Positions 50,201-61,490 of a stretch of 64,000 bases of DNA are shown here, in pieces. The notes below the pieces were generated by a model. The model saw nothing but the letters and a program-made list of their open reading frames with translations. It ran no database searches and was not told the origin of the DNA. Within the stretch, counting starts at the first letter, position 1; each line of letters starts with the position of its first letter. Source of the DNA: Cryptomeria japonica (Eukaryota > Streptophyta > Pinopsida > Cupressales > Cupressaceae); NCBI RefSeq assembly GCF_030272615.1, contig NW_026729287.1:50199-114198 (forward strand), in the 5' to 3' direction. The position numbers and the translations under genes were made by a program.

Positions 50201-52872
50201 CGAAAGTTAGTACACATCCTTATTTTGTTGTCTGGTTTAGCCGCAGTGACAATATTTGAAATCCATGGGGAATAGTCAATAGGGCGGATAAATCCAGCCT
50301 CCAATAATTTTTCAATCTCAGCCTTAACAAGCAGAGCCACCTTAGGATTCATTTTTTGAATCTTTTGTTTCACGGGCTTAGCATCAGGAACTAAGACAAT
50401 ATTATGAGTAACGATCTTAGGATCTATACCAGGCATGTCAGAATATGCCCAAGCAAAGATCTCAGGGAATTCATGCAATAGTTCTTCATATTGTTTCTGT
50501 TCCTCTTCATCCAAACATTTCCCAATTTTAATGACTTTCTCTTTATTGCAAGGATCCATCTTAACATCAGTGGTGTCACTTATGAGAAGATTACTTTGTT
50601 GAGGAGTATCCTTTAATTGAGGGAATTCTTTCACAATCTCGTCATTATCAATCTCTTTTCCAAAATAGGCTTCAGTGTTCAAACAATAAGGGAGTCCCCT
50701 ATTGTGATGATAACGAGGAAGAGTGTCATAGGCTCCCAAGAACTCAGCTAAAGCATCGTCGGTAGGGAAGACATCCAAAGCATAGGCACACGAAGGATCC
50801 CCATCAATATACTCAGGATGTTGTATTGATAAAGATGTAGAGATAGCATTAACACTAATGCATGGTCTTTTAGAAGCTTTAGTACGTTTGTAGGGATTAA
50901 AGCCAAGTCCAAAGGCACAATTGTGAAAATTAGTCTCTAGAGGAACTCTTATCCCTTGTTCATGAGCACCACAACCCTTTCCATGATACCCATGCTTAGC
51001 AAAAATGTGAAAACCACGACCATAACGATCAGCCATTTTAGGAAGAGAAGGTGGTTTTTCATAAGACAAAGAATCAAACTCTTCATAATTAGAGATGTGA
51101 GGAGAAGAAGTTTGAGAGGCGGCCACAAAATTATTACTCATAGATTCAGGTAAGGTTGATTCTTTCTTTTCAACTTTATGATTTTCAGCTTCTTCCTTCT
51201 TTTCAACTTTAATTTCTCTAGAAGGAACCTTATATTCACCCACAAAGGTAGGATTAAAATCAAGGGATCCCCAATCGTGGTCTTCGAGGATCTTCCTAGG
51301 ATCAAAATCCTTCTTATGTGTAGTGTCAAGTCGAGAAGAATCTTCTCCAAGAGCTCCAGACTCATCCAAAGAATTTTGATCATCGGAGAGCGAGGATTCA
51401 CCGATAGGTATCTTATTTAAAGATTCGTCACTAGATGAGGACGGCTTAGAAGAACCCCCCTTAGAAGTGGATGTTTGTAAACAAGCTTGAAAATTAGTAT
51501 CACCTATCAAGGTATATGTCTTACTATTATAAATAAATTTAACTTGTCTATGCAATGTAGAGGGGACAGCTTGCATACTGTGAATCCAAGGTCTCCCCAG
51601 TAGCAAGTTGTACGTTAGATTTCCCGACATAACATGGATAGGTGTAGGCAAAGTAACAAGCCCCACTGTGATGGGTAAGGTGATAGTACCTAATGAAGTT
51701 TTAGCCACATTATCAAAGCCTCGAATAGGACGAGAGTCCGGTTCAATTAAGGATGTATCCACATTCATCTTATGCAAAAGATTAATGCTACACACATTAA
51801 GACCAAAGCCATTATCTACTAGTGTTCGCCTTATAGCCGTGTCTTTCATGATAACCACAATCATCAAGGGATCATATTGATGTTGGATTTCACTAGTAGG
51901 CAACTCATCTTGGGTAAACACAATTTGAGCTTTAGGATTCATCACAGAGTTAACCAAAGATGCTATATTACTAGATGTATTCGGTGGAGGACCATTCAAA
52001 TCTTTCAAGGCATCTTGTAACATTCCATGATGAGCAGAAGAAGTTTGAATCAAATCCCAAAGGGATATCTTAGCAGGGGTAGCTTTAAGTTGTTCTATGA
52101 GATCATATTCCTTTCCAAGAACTTGTGAAATACGGGGAGCTTGTGGAAGTACCGGTTGAGGATTAGGAAGGGAAACTGGAATAACAGGAGGGGGATTAGG
52201 CTGCCTATTATTTCTGGTATGATAAGTATGGGCAACCGCATGATAACTCTCTCTAGTTATTTGCTTGGCATAATTATAAGGACTTATAGGTTTTCTTCCT
52301 TGCACAGTGATGATTGGTTTATTCGGAGTAGGAAAGGAATCATGATCATACCCTCCTTGGACAGTAAGGAGAGGTGACTTAGAAACTTGAAAGGTGGGAG
52401 AAGGATAAGCTCCTTGGACTTCAAAGAGAGGCTTTTTATGCTCATTCAAGTTTATCATGTTAACCAATTTAGAAGTTTTGTTTTTGTTTAGAGATTTCGA
52501 TAAAGTCACAAAGTCATCAAGAGCATCATCCAACAAAGCATGATCATATCTATTGAAAGGTTTATCTTTTGATTCAAAAGGAGACATCTCCTCATAGAGG
52601 GGATTGTTGAAAACAACCATGTTACTAGATTTAGTGGAAGATTGGATAGGAATGTATCCTTGAGAGGAATCATTCGACTTATCTTTCTCATCACACCTAA
52701 ATGGCATAGTAACAAGGTTTATGAGTTTTTGGTAAAATGAAGGTTTAGCATCCTTAGGGTTCAAAAACTCATCTAAAGCTTCATCTAATTCATCTTGGCT
52801 ATACTCATAATAATCATCGAAAGCATGAACATTTTGCAAATAAAAATCTGACATTTTGAAAAGATTACACAA
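47290..52872 (-). pseudogene. Gypsy gag-pol polyprotein, right unit, interrupted in integrase
   Basis: Same 1,667-codon frame (ATG at 52872, TAG at 47869-47871), then a second stop (TGA, about 47524-47526), and the frame end at 47290. The protein up to the TAG is identical to the left unit. Domains: acidic N-terminus without a zinc knuckle, protease (VDNG), reverse transcriptase (YVDD), RNase H, second Tat-type RNase H, and integrase finger and core. The integrase lacks its last catalytic residue because of the TAG. This unit has the complete LTR-internal-LTR structure (41871-54684, 12.8 kb), but neither this protein nor the left one can supply a full integrase without readthrough. It would depend on another element. 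Confidence 0.92.
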
Positions 52873-53002
52873 AACTTAAACACCCAATGCAAAGAGACAC
52901 ACACTTTTTTTTTTCTTTTTCTTTTTAATGAAAATGAAATGAAAAAACACTAAATCTAGATCTAGATCTAACAAATGCAATGCAAGAGGAAGCAATGATA
53001 GA
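52873..53002 (-). other. Untranslated leader of the right gypsy unit
   Basis: Counterpart of 41719-41849, but with small differences from the other two copies (for example in the A-rich run). Divergence begins within the first codons of gag, near 52837. Confidence 0.6.
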
Positions 53003-53020
53003 TTCATGTCGGGTTCACCA
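53003..53020 (-). other. Primer-binding site, right unit, one mismatch
   Basis: Same 18-base site as in the other units except one base (TTCATGTCGG instead of TTCACGTCGG on the plus strand), a CpG-type transition. Confidence 0.7.
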
Positions 53021-53023
53021 AAA

Positions 53024-54684
53024 TGTGTGGGGGAAAAAGCGAGACTAGGTTAATCATGCCCTAATCCTACCTTTTGACACACATTACGGAATACGAAAGA
53101 GCCTAGAGATATCGCCCAATTGGCTACTTCTTTTTGTGAAAGAGAGAGCCACGAGATATCTATTAGGATTTCTATTCCCTTGTTGAAATTGTAAGATCAA
53201 GTAATGCAAGTTCAAGCCCTAATCCCAAAATGCAAGTATGAACTAATAACAAGATTGCAGAATTGAGATTAAACAATGAACAGTTGTAAGTACAAGGATG
53301 AAATAAGAATGCAGATGTGTACCCGGAGTCAAAATCAGACTGAAAATGTTCAGGACGGGGGCGCGGGCGCCACTATCCTGAAAACTACACCGGAAACTGC
53401 TATTCTGTACTCTGAAACACTGTCGGGAAGCTGTCTGAAAGCTGTCTGTCTAGAGGACCAGGGCGCCCAGTGCCTCTGTCCCAGGGACCAGGGCACCCAG
53501 TGCCCCTGTCCTGGCAGGACCAGGGTGCCCAGTGCCCCTGTCCTAGTCTTCTGCTCTGCAATTTGATACAGAGTGTTGTCTCGACCTTCTCTCTCCGGAT
53601 CTGTATCCCGCGGCGTCGTCTGAATCCTGAAACCTGCAATGATATCTGAAAAAGGGTGTATGGGCGGCTATATAGGGTTTTGCCTTAGTCAAACCCCCGC
53701 TTCGGTGATTTCCACCTCCACGAATAGCCAAGTTGTTTTGTAAACATATTGTGTGTGCAGACCTAGTGTGTGTGCAAGGTCCCAAAATGCAAGAAAGCAA
53801 ACTAGAGCAACCTAGAAAGTAAACCCTAATTGCTTGTAAATGATAACGTAAATGCTCTAAATCAAGATGCAAAGTGATCTAAAGCATGAATAAATGATGT
53901 ATTGAAGCTTATGTAAAGACATGAAAACAACATGAAATCATACCCAACCCTCAAGGGAGGAGTACAAGCCAATCTTCAGTCGGTAATCTCCTATTGTTCT
54001 TCAATGTCTTCAAAGCCCTAAGTGGATGAATGAATTTGATAGATGCTTGATAGAAGGATGTTGTAAGATGTTGAAGTCTTCAAAGATCTGCTCTTTCGCT
54101 GCATATGAAGTTCCTGAAAACAAAATTCGGATCCTTTCAAATGAAGAAAGAGAGCTCTTATGTATGAAACCCTAGATCGCAATTTCGTCTTTTGGCCGAC
54201 CTAGAGATTGAATATCCCACCAATTTCTTGGGGTTAAGCTTTATTTTATGATTGGATCACGCTCCTAAAATTTCGGGAAAAATGTCCGGGACCATGTTGC
54301 ACTCCGGGCGCCATGGTCCCGACAACTTTTCACCAAATTTTCAGGGCCATCAGATATGATGATTTTAGAGAGAATCCCGAAGTTACAGGTGATTTCGAGA
54401 TGTTTTGACCCCGAAACCAAGCCCCCAAGTTCGAAATAGGACTTAATTAGGGTTTTTGATTGAGTGATGTATTGGAGGAATAAAATGCGAAGGGCGCACT
54501 TTAGTGAAAGGGCCCAACTTTATGATGTAGAGAATGATGAAATAGGACCTTAGACCTAATTAATTTGATTAATTAAGTGCTAAAGGGGAAATGCAATGCA
54601 GAATGTAAAATGCGCTAAGGCGGGTGCTAAACTAGGTGTGAAATTGTACCACCCTAGTGAGTGCGTACAATTTACGACGCTACA
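53024..54684 (-). repeat. Gypsy LTR3 (1,661 bp), outer 5' LTR
   Basis: Bounded by TG and CA, followed on the right by host GTAGT. It differs from LTR1 and LTR2 by some 30 or more scattered substitutions, largely C-to-T or G-to-A, many at CpG. It also has a third copy of the GC-rich repeat of about 30 bp (repeat block 53456-53547), which makes it 32 bp longer. TATA motif at 53668-53675. Confidence 0.92.
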
Positions 54685-56660
54685 GTAGTGTTGGTATTTC
54701 CAACTGATTATCTAGAATTTCCTATAAGATAGCCAATCTTAATCCATCAATTTTAGACAAGTGACGAGCAAAATGGGTTTAACCAGAAGGTTGAAATGAT
54801 CTAAACTTTAGGATCTGCAAGATGTATGGGGGTGACCCTTTGCAATATTAATGAATTTGTAATAAAGTGGACTAATATTGCTAAAATGCAGATTGCTCTC
54901 AACGAGCATGAACTAGATTATCCTAAATTTAATGTTGAATTGGCGAGATCCATGGTTATTTATCATTATTGGGTATAATTGAGAGAAAGATCTAACCTAC
55001 ACCTACTCCTACAAATAGAAAAGAAAAGAGATCAATAATATTTGAGATGGTGCCTAAAATTCACTTAAATTCTCAAAGATCAATGTCTAATCCAAGAAAG
55101 AGAGTCATAAGTGTGAGAATGTTGAATATCTTCACAAACCTTTAACTACTTAGCTACCTACACCTCACACATTAATGATTGAAATCAATTAAATTCAATA
55201 AATCACTCTAAATTCTTCTTAATAATCGCTATTAAACCTCTCAATTAACTGAAATGCATCCACAACATTTAATCCCTTCCTTAGAGAGAACATATAAACA
55301 TAATTCACTTCTACAAGATAAATTGTAAAGATAAATGTTCCAATCCTTAACAAAAACAATTCATATAAAATGATATGCCACAATTTGAAGTAAATACTAT
55401 TTATTTATTCAAAAGAGATGATACATTCATGAAAAAGCCTAGTTCATGAGACAAAATGACCTTCTATTGCTCCAACTCAGACTTGCTAATTTACCCACCT
55501 AGTTACAAAATTCAAAATTTCAGAACCCCTTGCAAATGCTCTTGAATTCCCTTATGGAAAAAATGAGAGAAAAACAAGATTCCGACCAATTGTACAAGTG
55601 TCAAAATTCAATTTTCCTATACAAGAGTATCCTATAGTACCTATACAACTTCATATAGGACAAAATTGATTTGTGCTCTTAAAAAGAGAAATTTTGAATA
55701 TAACAATTTCTTTCAAATTCACCGCTTCCTTTGGCTTATTTTCCCCATGTGATGCTTAATGGATTATTTGATAGGACAAAATTTGTTATTGTTGTTTTGA
55801 TGGTGAAGAGGATTCTGATTCTAAGAGAATAAGAAAATTAGAAAGATGACACAAATCAACATCTTTCCACTAAGTAGGAGAGGAATGGAGTCGAGACCTA
55901 TGACGACAGGTAGTGGCTAGCTACTCCATATAAAAAATATGATGATATTTGAATGAAATCGTTTAATACACCAAGTAGTGTTTCCATTGGAGATCATCAA
56001 CTCTAAGAAAAAATTCAATAGAAAGGGGTTTGTAGAGGTCTACATCCAACAAGGTCCTTGTGAAGGAGATATGGGAGAAGTGTTGGAAATATATGTGATG
56101 ATTGATTTTATAGATATGTAATAAGATGTATGAGGTCCTCTCTAAGTCTTGAATTGGATCACGATCACCATAATTATATTTGGTGGCCACCTTGATAGGA
56201 GTTATGCTTGTCCCTTGTTTAGGTTGACCTAGTTGATGTTTGCAGAGATGAAGATGGTATATATAGAAGATCAAATTAGTGTGACTGTGTGTCTTTGGTG
56301 GTAGTTATGTGAGGGAGATGACATATAAATTATTTCATGTTATTATCATTATAGAAGTTTGTGATGCAAAGATAGTGAATGTGGAAGTGATTGTTGTTAG
56401 AGTTTATTTCTTGTAACAAAGATTCATGGAGAACTCCATAGTTGGGCACTGACTTCGTTTAACTAACTCAAATTTTATGGATGTTCATGTATCTTTCCAT
56501 TGAGTAGTGAGCTTTATCCTAGAATTCATTTGTATCTTACCTTGGATAAATCCTACAAGTCCTTTGTATCTTGCCCTTAGATAGTAGACCTTAGCTTGCA
56601 AGTCTTATAGGTGGTAGTGTGCTTCAATGGTAGTGTTTAAAATAAATTGTAATGATATCA
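54685..56660. other. A2 host DNA right of the gypsy array, no gene recognised
   Basis: Counterpart of A1 13425-15400 with many single-base differences. No supported gene. Confidence 0.5.
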
Positions 56661-56664
56661 TATA

Positions 56665-56860
56665 TATTGGTAGTTAACCCTCACCATAGTTTTTCCTTGT
56701 TTAGGGGTTTCCACATAAATCTAGTGTTCCCTTATGAATTGTGTTTTATGGTTTCATGTTGCATTACTACTTATTATGTTTTTGAAGATTAACAGATTAA
56801 ACTTATAGTATTTTTAGGTCCAGACCTATTCACCCCCTTCCTCTCTAAATCTAGAAGTGT
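56665..56860 (+). mobile_element. Possible copia LTR end (R/U5-like) (copy A2)
   Basis: Counterpart of 15405-15600, with the same GGGTTTCCACATAAATCT and CTATTCACCCCC features. Confidence 0.3.
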
Positions 56861-57459
56861 GTTCAATAGGAAGAGACTAGTATTAGGGTCAACTTTGATA
56901 AATCTACCCAATTTTTTGCCTTTGTATTCACAGGTGGCAGTGCACCAAAAGTGCAATGAGAGGTGAGAGAGATGAACCTAAGTGAGGGAAACCTCAATAG
57001 GATTAATTAGAAGAATTAAATGATGGTGTCCAAGGGTAAATAGATAAAGCATGAGAATCCCATTTGTAGAGGACAGTAGAAGGGAAAACATCCCTATCAT
57101 TAGTATTATCAAATTAAATAACAAAGAACCAACAATCATGAGAATAAATATCCATCTTACTTAGTACCATAGGGTTTGAATATACAAATATCTAGGCATG
57201 GAATAATATGAGAGACAATGACAATTGATTGAATCTTTTGATTAGAACATTTTTTTTGTAATAATAAATGCAGTCTAAAATCTTATCGCCCAAAAATACC
57301 TCTAGAATAGAGGAGAAGCATCTGAGGCACTTTTCCAGAGGAACTAAAGGACTCGAGAGGGTTTTTTGAGTTGGTCTGTAAACATACTCTTGAGTGTGTA
57401 ATTTACTTAGATGCAATCTTTCAAAAGAATGGTGTTTTGTTAAGAGGGTGATTCAGAGT

Positions 57460-57700
57460 TGGAAATATCCACAGTGATAGTACAAATAGGGGAGCCTTTA
57501 CCAAAAGGGATTTAAAGATGAGAATTGTTGAAGGCTATAATGGGAAGGTGTATTAGGTTTGAAATTTGACGACTAGAGGCCATTGGTGGCAGAAAGAAAT
57601 TCAATAGATAAAATAGTTATAGAGATAAAAAAATATTCAATGTTACCATTGTGATAGGTATGACCATTTTGAAAGAGATTACAGATTGGAATCTTGTAAA
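57460..57700 (+). pseudogene. Gag fragment with a damaged CCHC zinc knuckle (copy A2)
   Basis: Counterpart of 16200-16440. The knuckle CYHCDRYDHFERDY starts at 57641 and has Tyr for the last Cys, so the loss predates the duplication. Confidence 0.5.
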
Positions 57701-58114
57701 TTTTTAATTATTTTATCTAATCATTACACGTTCACATAAAATCATATCAAACATAAAAAATGTAACTAATCAAACAAAGTATCTAACTCTCCTTTAAGAC
57801 TAAAGTTGGATCTTATTTTGACTATTTCCACTAATGAAATTATATTTATCTTAGTTGCCAACATATATTACCATTATTGTGCCCACTTAGTCAGCCATCA
57901 ATTAGTTAATTAAAACTTATTCAGTTATCAATTAGTTAAAACTATATTTTGGCTACAACATATATAATTCGATCTCCCACAAATATGAACTAATTGAGAA
58001 GCAGATTAAATTATGTGTCAACAAAACAAGTACTCAATATCCCCTTCACTGCAAGTCGCAACTTAGTATTAATCAGAACAATTTCTAATATAGTATAAAC
58101 TGGCTATAATTCTA

Positions 58115-58616
58115 ATGAGATGTATGGCTCAACTAGGTCAAAATATTTATGTGAAGAATTTGGACTTGTTGGCCTTACATTTTATCATCATGGCTATTGA
58201 AGCCAAGTCATTCACAGAAAGTAATAGATATCTTAGGGCTTCTACAATATCTTTGGATGCTACTTAGGCTAGTAATGGAATAATCTTTAACGTACAAAAT
58301 TACGGTGCAGTGGGTAGTGGAGCACATGACAATGCTGAGGTCCCCTTATCATTTATTCTTTTGTTACTAATATTAGATATTATTTACTACCGCTTTTACC
58401 ATTTCTATCTTGAGTAACATAAAGTTTACATCTTATTAACAAGGACTCCAAAATACTATATCTTATTTATATTCTAATTCTTTTTAGGCCTTTACTAATG
58501 CATGGAATGATGCTTGTAAAGTGTCGTTAATAAATTTGTATTTTTCAGGTGAGAAGACTTTTCCGGTTAACAATCTAAATTTCCATGAACAGTGTCAGCC
58601 TAGCTTCACATTTCAG
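58115..58616 (+). pseudogene. Polygalacturonase remnant, exons 1-2 only (end of A2)
   Basis: Counterpart of the remnant at 16855 but with different lesions. Exon 1 (58115-58339) has no 1-bp deletion, so the signal-peptide frame is open (LHFIIMAIEA). A TAG stop replaces a codon shortly after the signal peptide, at 58264-58266. Exon 2 (58488-58616) keeps the full 129-bp length of the intact gene. Its middle is strongly diverged and contains TTTTTCAGGTGAG, which looks like an acceptor and a donor back to back. A TATA box and shortened leader precede it (about 58095). The sequence then passes into unit A3 at 58743 with no exons 3-8 of its own. Confidence 0.9.
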
Positions 58617-58742
58617 GTGTAAAATTTGAACATAACGGTAAAGGATTAAAAAACAATGGATCTAATAAATGAAGTCTGCTTTATCAAAATGTTGTATATA
58701 TGTATGCTAAATTACTTAGTATTTGTTTAAGTTAATAACTAT

Positions 58743-60142
58743 TCATTAATAGGTATACTTGGGTACTCCTATCCATACAAGATAGTTATTAGTCCAATTC
58801 AAGACAACATCTAAGCATACAGGTTAGGTATTTGTTCATTTGTGATAGAATCCACATAATTGAGATATGACACCTATCTTCTTTAAGCATGGGATAAGTA
58901 TGGTCTCTTGCTAGACTATTAGGACTCATTGGAACCATTTGAGTCCTAAGTTGCATCCTTAAAGACTACACTTCCCATTGGAAGTGGAACGAGGTCATCA
59001 TCCTTAGATTAAGTAATCACATATACAAGCATGAAACCCACCTCAAAATTCTATCTATAGCCTCAGGGATTCAAGCGATCCTTCCTAATCCTCCTTAGTA
59101 TGAATATCTTTTACTCTATTATTATGTTAATAATTGAACCCCCTCACTCAATGATTATCTTGAGTAATTATTCACTATAATTCTTACCCCTCAAAAATCA
59201 CATCTTTGATTGCCTGCGTACTAGGGACATAGTCCATCCCTAAATTGCCTATATACATTTCTTTTAAATGGGATCAAGAACTATTTGGTTCTACCTTCTA
59301 ACTAAATTTGATGTAAATTATATAGTTGGTATTCAACCCTTTCTAAAGTCATTATCCTAGACGATTCCTTTGTGGTCAGTACAAATGTTGGGAAGCTCAT
59401 AAAGTAAAAAGGTTACATATTGGCCTCTTTTTTGTTTACCTAATTCCACTAGGTCCTAATCCTATGATCAAGTCACCCTTATCCTATGTATCAAAATAAA
59501 AAAAATAGTTCAATCCAACTAAAATCATTAATTTGAATACTCACATTAGGTTTATTAAAATTTATGAAATTAGCTTTTCAATATATTTAGAATTTCCTAT
59601 CCCTTGGATCTTAACTTGACAATGTCCTTTATTACTCACTAGTGATTTATAGGGATGATTTCATAGATGTCGTTTTTCCAATTTTATTAGGTGATCAATG
59701 TAGTAGCTCAATCACGAGGACATTACTCGTAAGCACTAGCCAAAGACATTGTTTATATTGAAAGTTGCTAGTTTTCTAAGTTTCCTACTCTTGAATTATG
59801 TTAACTAACCAATATAAAACAAAGTGCTACTTATTCATTCATCATGAAAATCAGTGATTCATTGAAAGGAAAAGAAAGCTAATACATAACCTTTTAATGA
59901 GATAATTACATCAAAAAGCTTCAATTATTCTATGCGTAACTTACTATTCTAATTAGTGCATCTTTCATTGGAAAGTGAAACTAAAGAAGTGACAAGTGCT
60001 TAACATATATACTTGAATGTATCATTTGTCAACAACACAACATTCAAGGTTCACAATGAGTGGGAAGGAATGAGGTAGTGTTTCTTCTATTGTTAGCGAG
60101 GATGGATAGGCAGATGCAGAAGAATTAGAAGATGAAGATGAG
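58743..60142. other. Intergenic DNA, no gene recognised (A3 copy)
   Basis: Counterpart of 1-1400 with scattered substitutions. Confidence 0.55.
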
Positions 60143-60161
60143 AAAGGTCGAATGACAACAG

Positions 60162-60560
60162 TTGTGGTTTAGTTCTTGGTCCTCTTTTCTGGTTACTGGC
60201 TATATATTTTCCCTTGGCCATCAATCCTCTTTTTCAGTTTGGGATCTAGATTTTGTGAAACTTTGGTTCCTCTTCATTGGTGAGGAATTTTTGGTCATTT
60301 TTATGGTGCACCCAATGGAGGGGGGGCCTTTGATTTTAGATGGAGGATCTGAAGCAAGGAAGGAGTGGTCTATGATGTGGGTGGCCCTCCATGATCTTAG
60401 TGCTTTTCTTGTTGTTTTCTTCTTGGTTTTCCCCATGTTTCTTGGGTTGGAGATTCCCTTAGCAGTTGTTGTTGCTGAAGGGGGCCCTTTCACTGGGCTT
60501 TTTGTGGTGTGGCTTGGGGCCATTTCTTTGGAAGTGGGGGTTGCCCTCCTCATTGACTAG
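60162..60560. other. Unrecognised open, GC-richer segment (copy A3)
   Basis: Counterpart of 1420-1818. Amino-acid changes in the forward frame include Ile-Leu to Phe-Ser, Ala to Ser and Leu to Ile. Both strands remain open. Confidence 0.3.
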
Positions 60561-61171
60561 GGTGAATTGTTTTCATGGAGGCTATGCTATTTTGTCTCCT
60601 ACCTATAACCAATTTAAAAAGAAAAAAACATAACTATAGTTAAGTTATTAGATCAATACAATATCTAAAGATCTGATCTAAATAATGCAAGAACATACCC
60701 TAACTAACTATATTATGCATCATTTAAGATATGATAAATCTTAAGGTTAGGATTTGCATTGTGATTCAATTAATGTTAACGATGTTTGTAATCTATTAAT
60801 TATATTTTTAAAGTATGTGGTTTATTAAAATTTTAGATCTAATTAATTTAAAAAAATATTTTTATATTTTTATTTAGTTATGTTTTAATAAAAAATATTT
60901 ATTATATATTATAAAAATTATTAAATTATTATTTTTATTAATATTTTGATTTTTGTATATTTTGACTTTGCATTTAGTTTATTCTATTTTTATTTTTATT
61001 TTTTATTTAAGTTTAATTTATTTTTTTAATTGTTTATTTCTTTTTACAAAATTACAAATAATAATTAAAAGCTATTAAATTTAATTTAATTTAGAATTAT
61101 TTATCTTATTAAAATTATAATTTATTTTAGAACAGTTATATTTGAATTTTTCTTTTAATTTATATAAATCA

Positions 61172-61370
61172 ATTAATTTATCTCTCCATCTCTCAAACTC
61201 CTTGTTACTCCCCCCATCTATATCTCAATTTATCTCTCAAACTTTCACACACACTCCTTGTTTCTCCCTCTCTATTTCTATCTCTATCTCTATCTTTCAA
61301 TCCCTTCCTCTCCATCTCTATCTATATCTTATTATCTCTATCTTTCTTTTTGAACTCATGTTTGGATCCC
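61172..61370 (+). repeat. Contracted CT-rich region (copy A3)
   Basis: The pure (TC)n run and much of the surrounding polypyrimidine block of A1 and A2 are missing. The remaining TCTCTATC and TTTCTCCCTC motifs identify it. Confidence 0.8.
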
Positions 61371-61425
61371 TATAACTAGATATGTTAGGTTTATTTTTTA
61401 AAGAATAGATATAATAATTAAGTAT

Positions 61426-61490
61426 ATTTTTTAATAGAATTATTTCAATTTTTTAATAGAATTATTTCTATTTAAACCCATAAAATTCCA
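61426..61490. repeat. Deletion junction with templated duplication in A3
   Basis: A 21-bp AT-rich segment (61426-61446) is repeated at 61448-61468. Then come sequence matching A1 up to about 2892, a few unmatched bases (CCCA), and sequence matching A1 from about 5234 (inside polygalacturonase exon 2). This marks the deletion of about 2.34 kb. Confidence 0.85.

Larger units (their letters stand above)
30231..54684 (-). mobile_element. Ty3/gypsy (Tat lineage) retrotransposon concatemer
   Basis: Read on the minus strand from right to left: LTR3 (54684-53024), internal region, LTR2 (43499-41871), internal region, LTR1 (32345-30717), then 469 bp of a third internal region cut at 30248. The period is 11,154 bp. 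LTRs start TGTAGCG and end CCACACA (minus strand). Each is followed by a tRNA-Trp-type primer site and preceded by a polypurine tract. Pol contains two RNase H domains, the mark of the Tat group, and integrase follows RT and RNase H, as in Ty3/gypsy. The right edge joins host sequence GTAGT, equal to A1 13425. The left edge was lost in a deletion, so no target-site duplication can be confirmed. Confidence 0.93.
17455..58742. repeat. Tandem segmental duplication, copy A2, interrupted by the gypsy array
   Basis: Positions 17455-30230 match A1 1-12754, and 54685-58742 match A1 13425-17454. Between them lie 24.45 kb of gypsy DNA, and 670 bp of host sequence (A1 12755-13424) are missing. The left part up to about 27.4 kb is almost identical to A1. 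The part right of the insertion carries many scattered differences. Confidence 0.95.

Noticed and set aside
54685-54689. GTAGT as target-site duplication of the gypsy insertion
   Set aside because: It matches the empty site in A1 (13425-13429), but the left flank was deleted, so a duplication cannot be shown.
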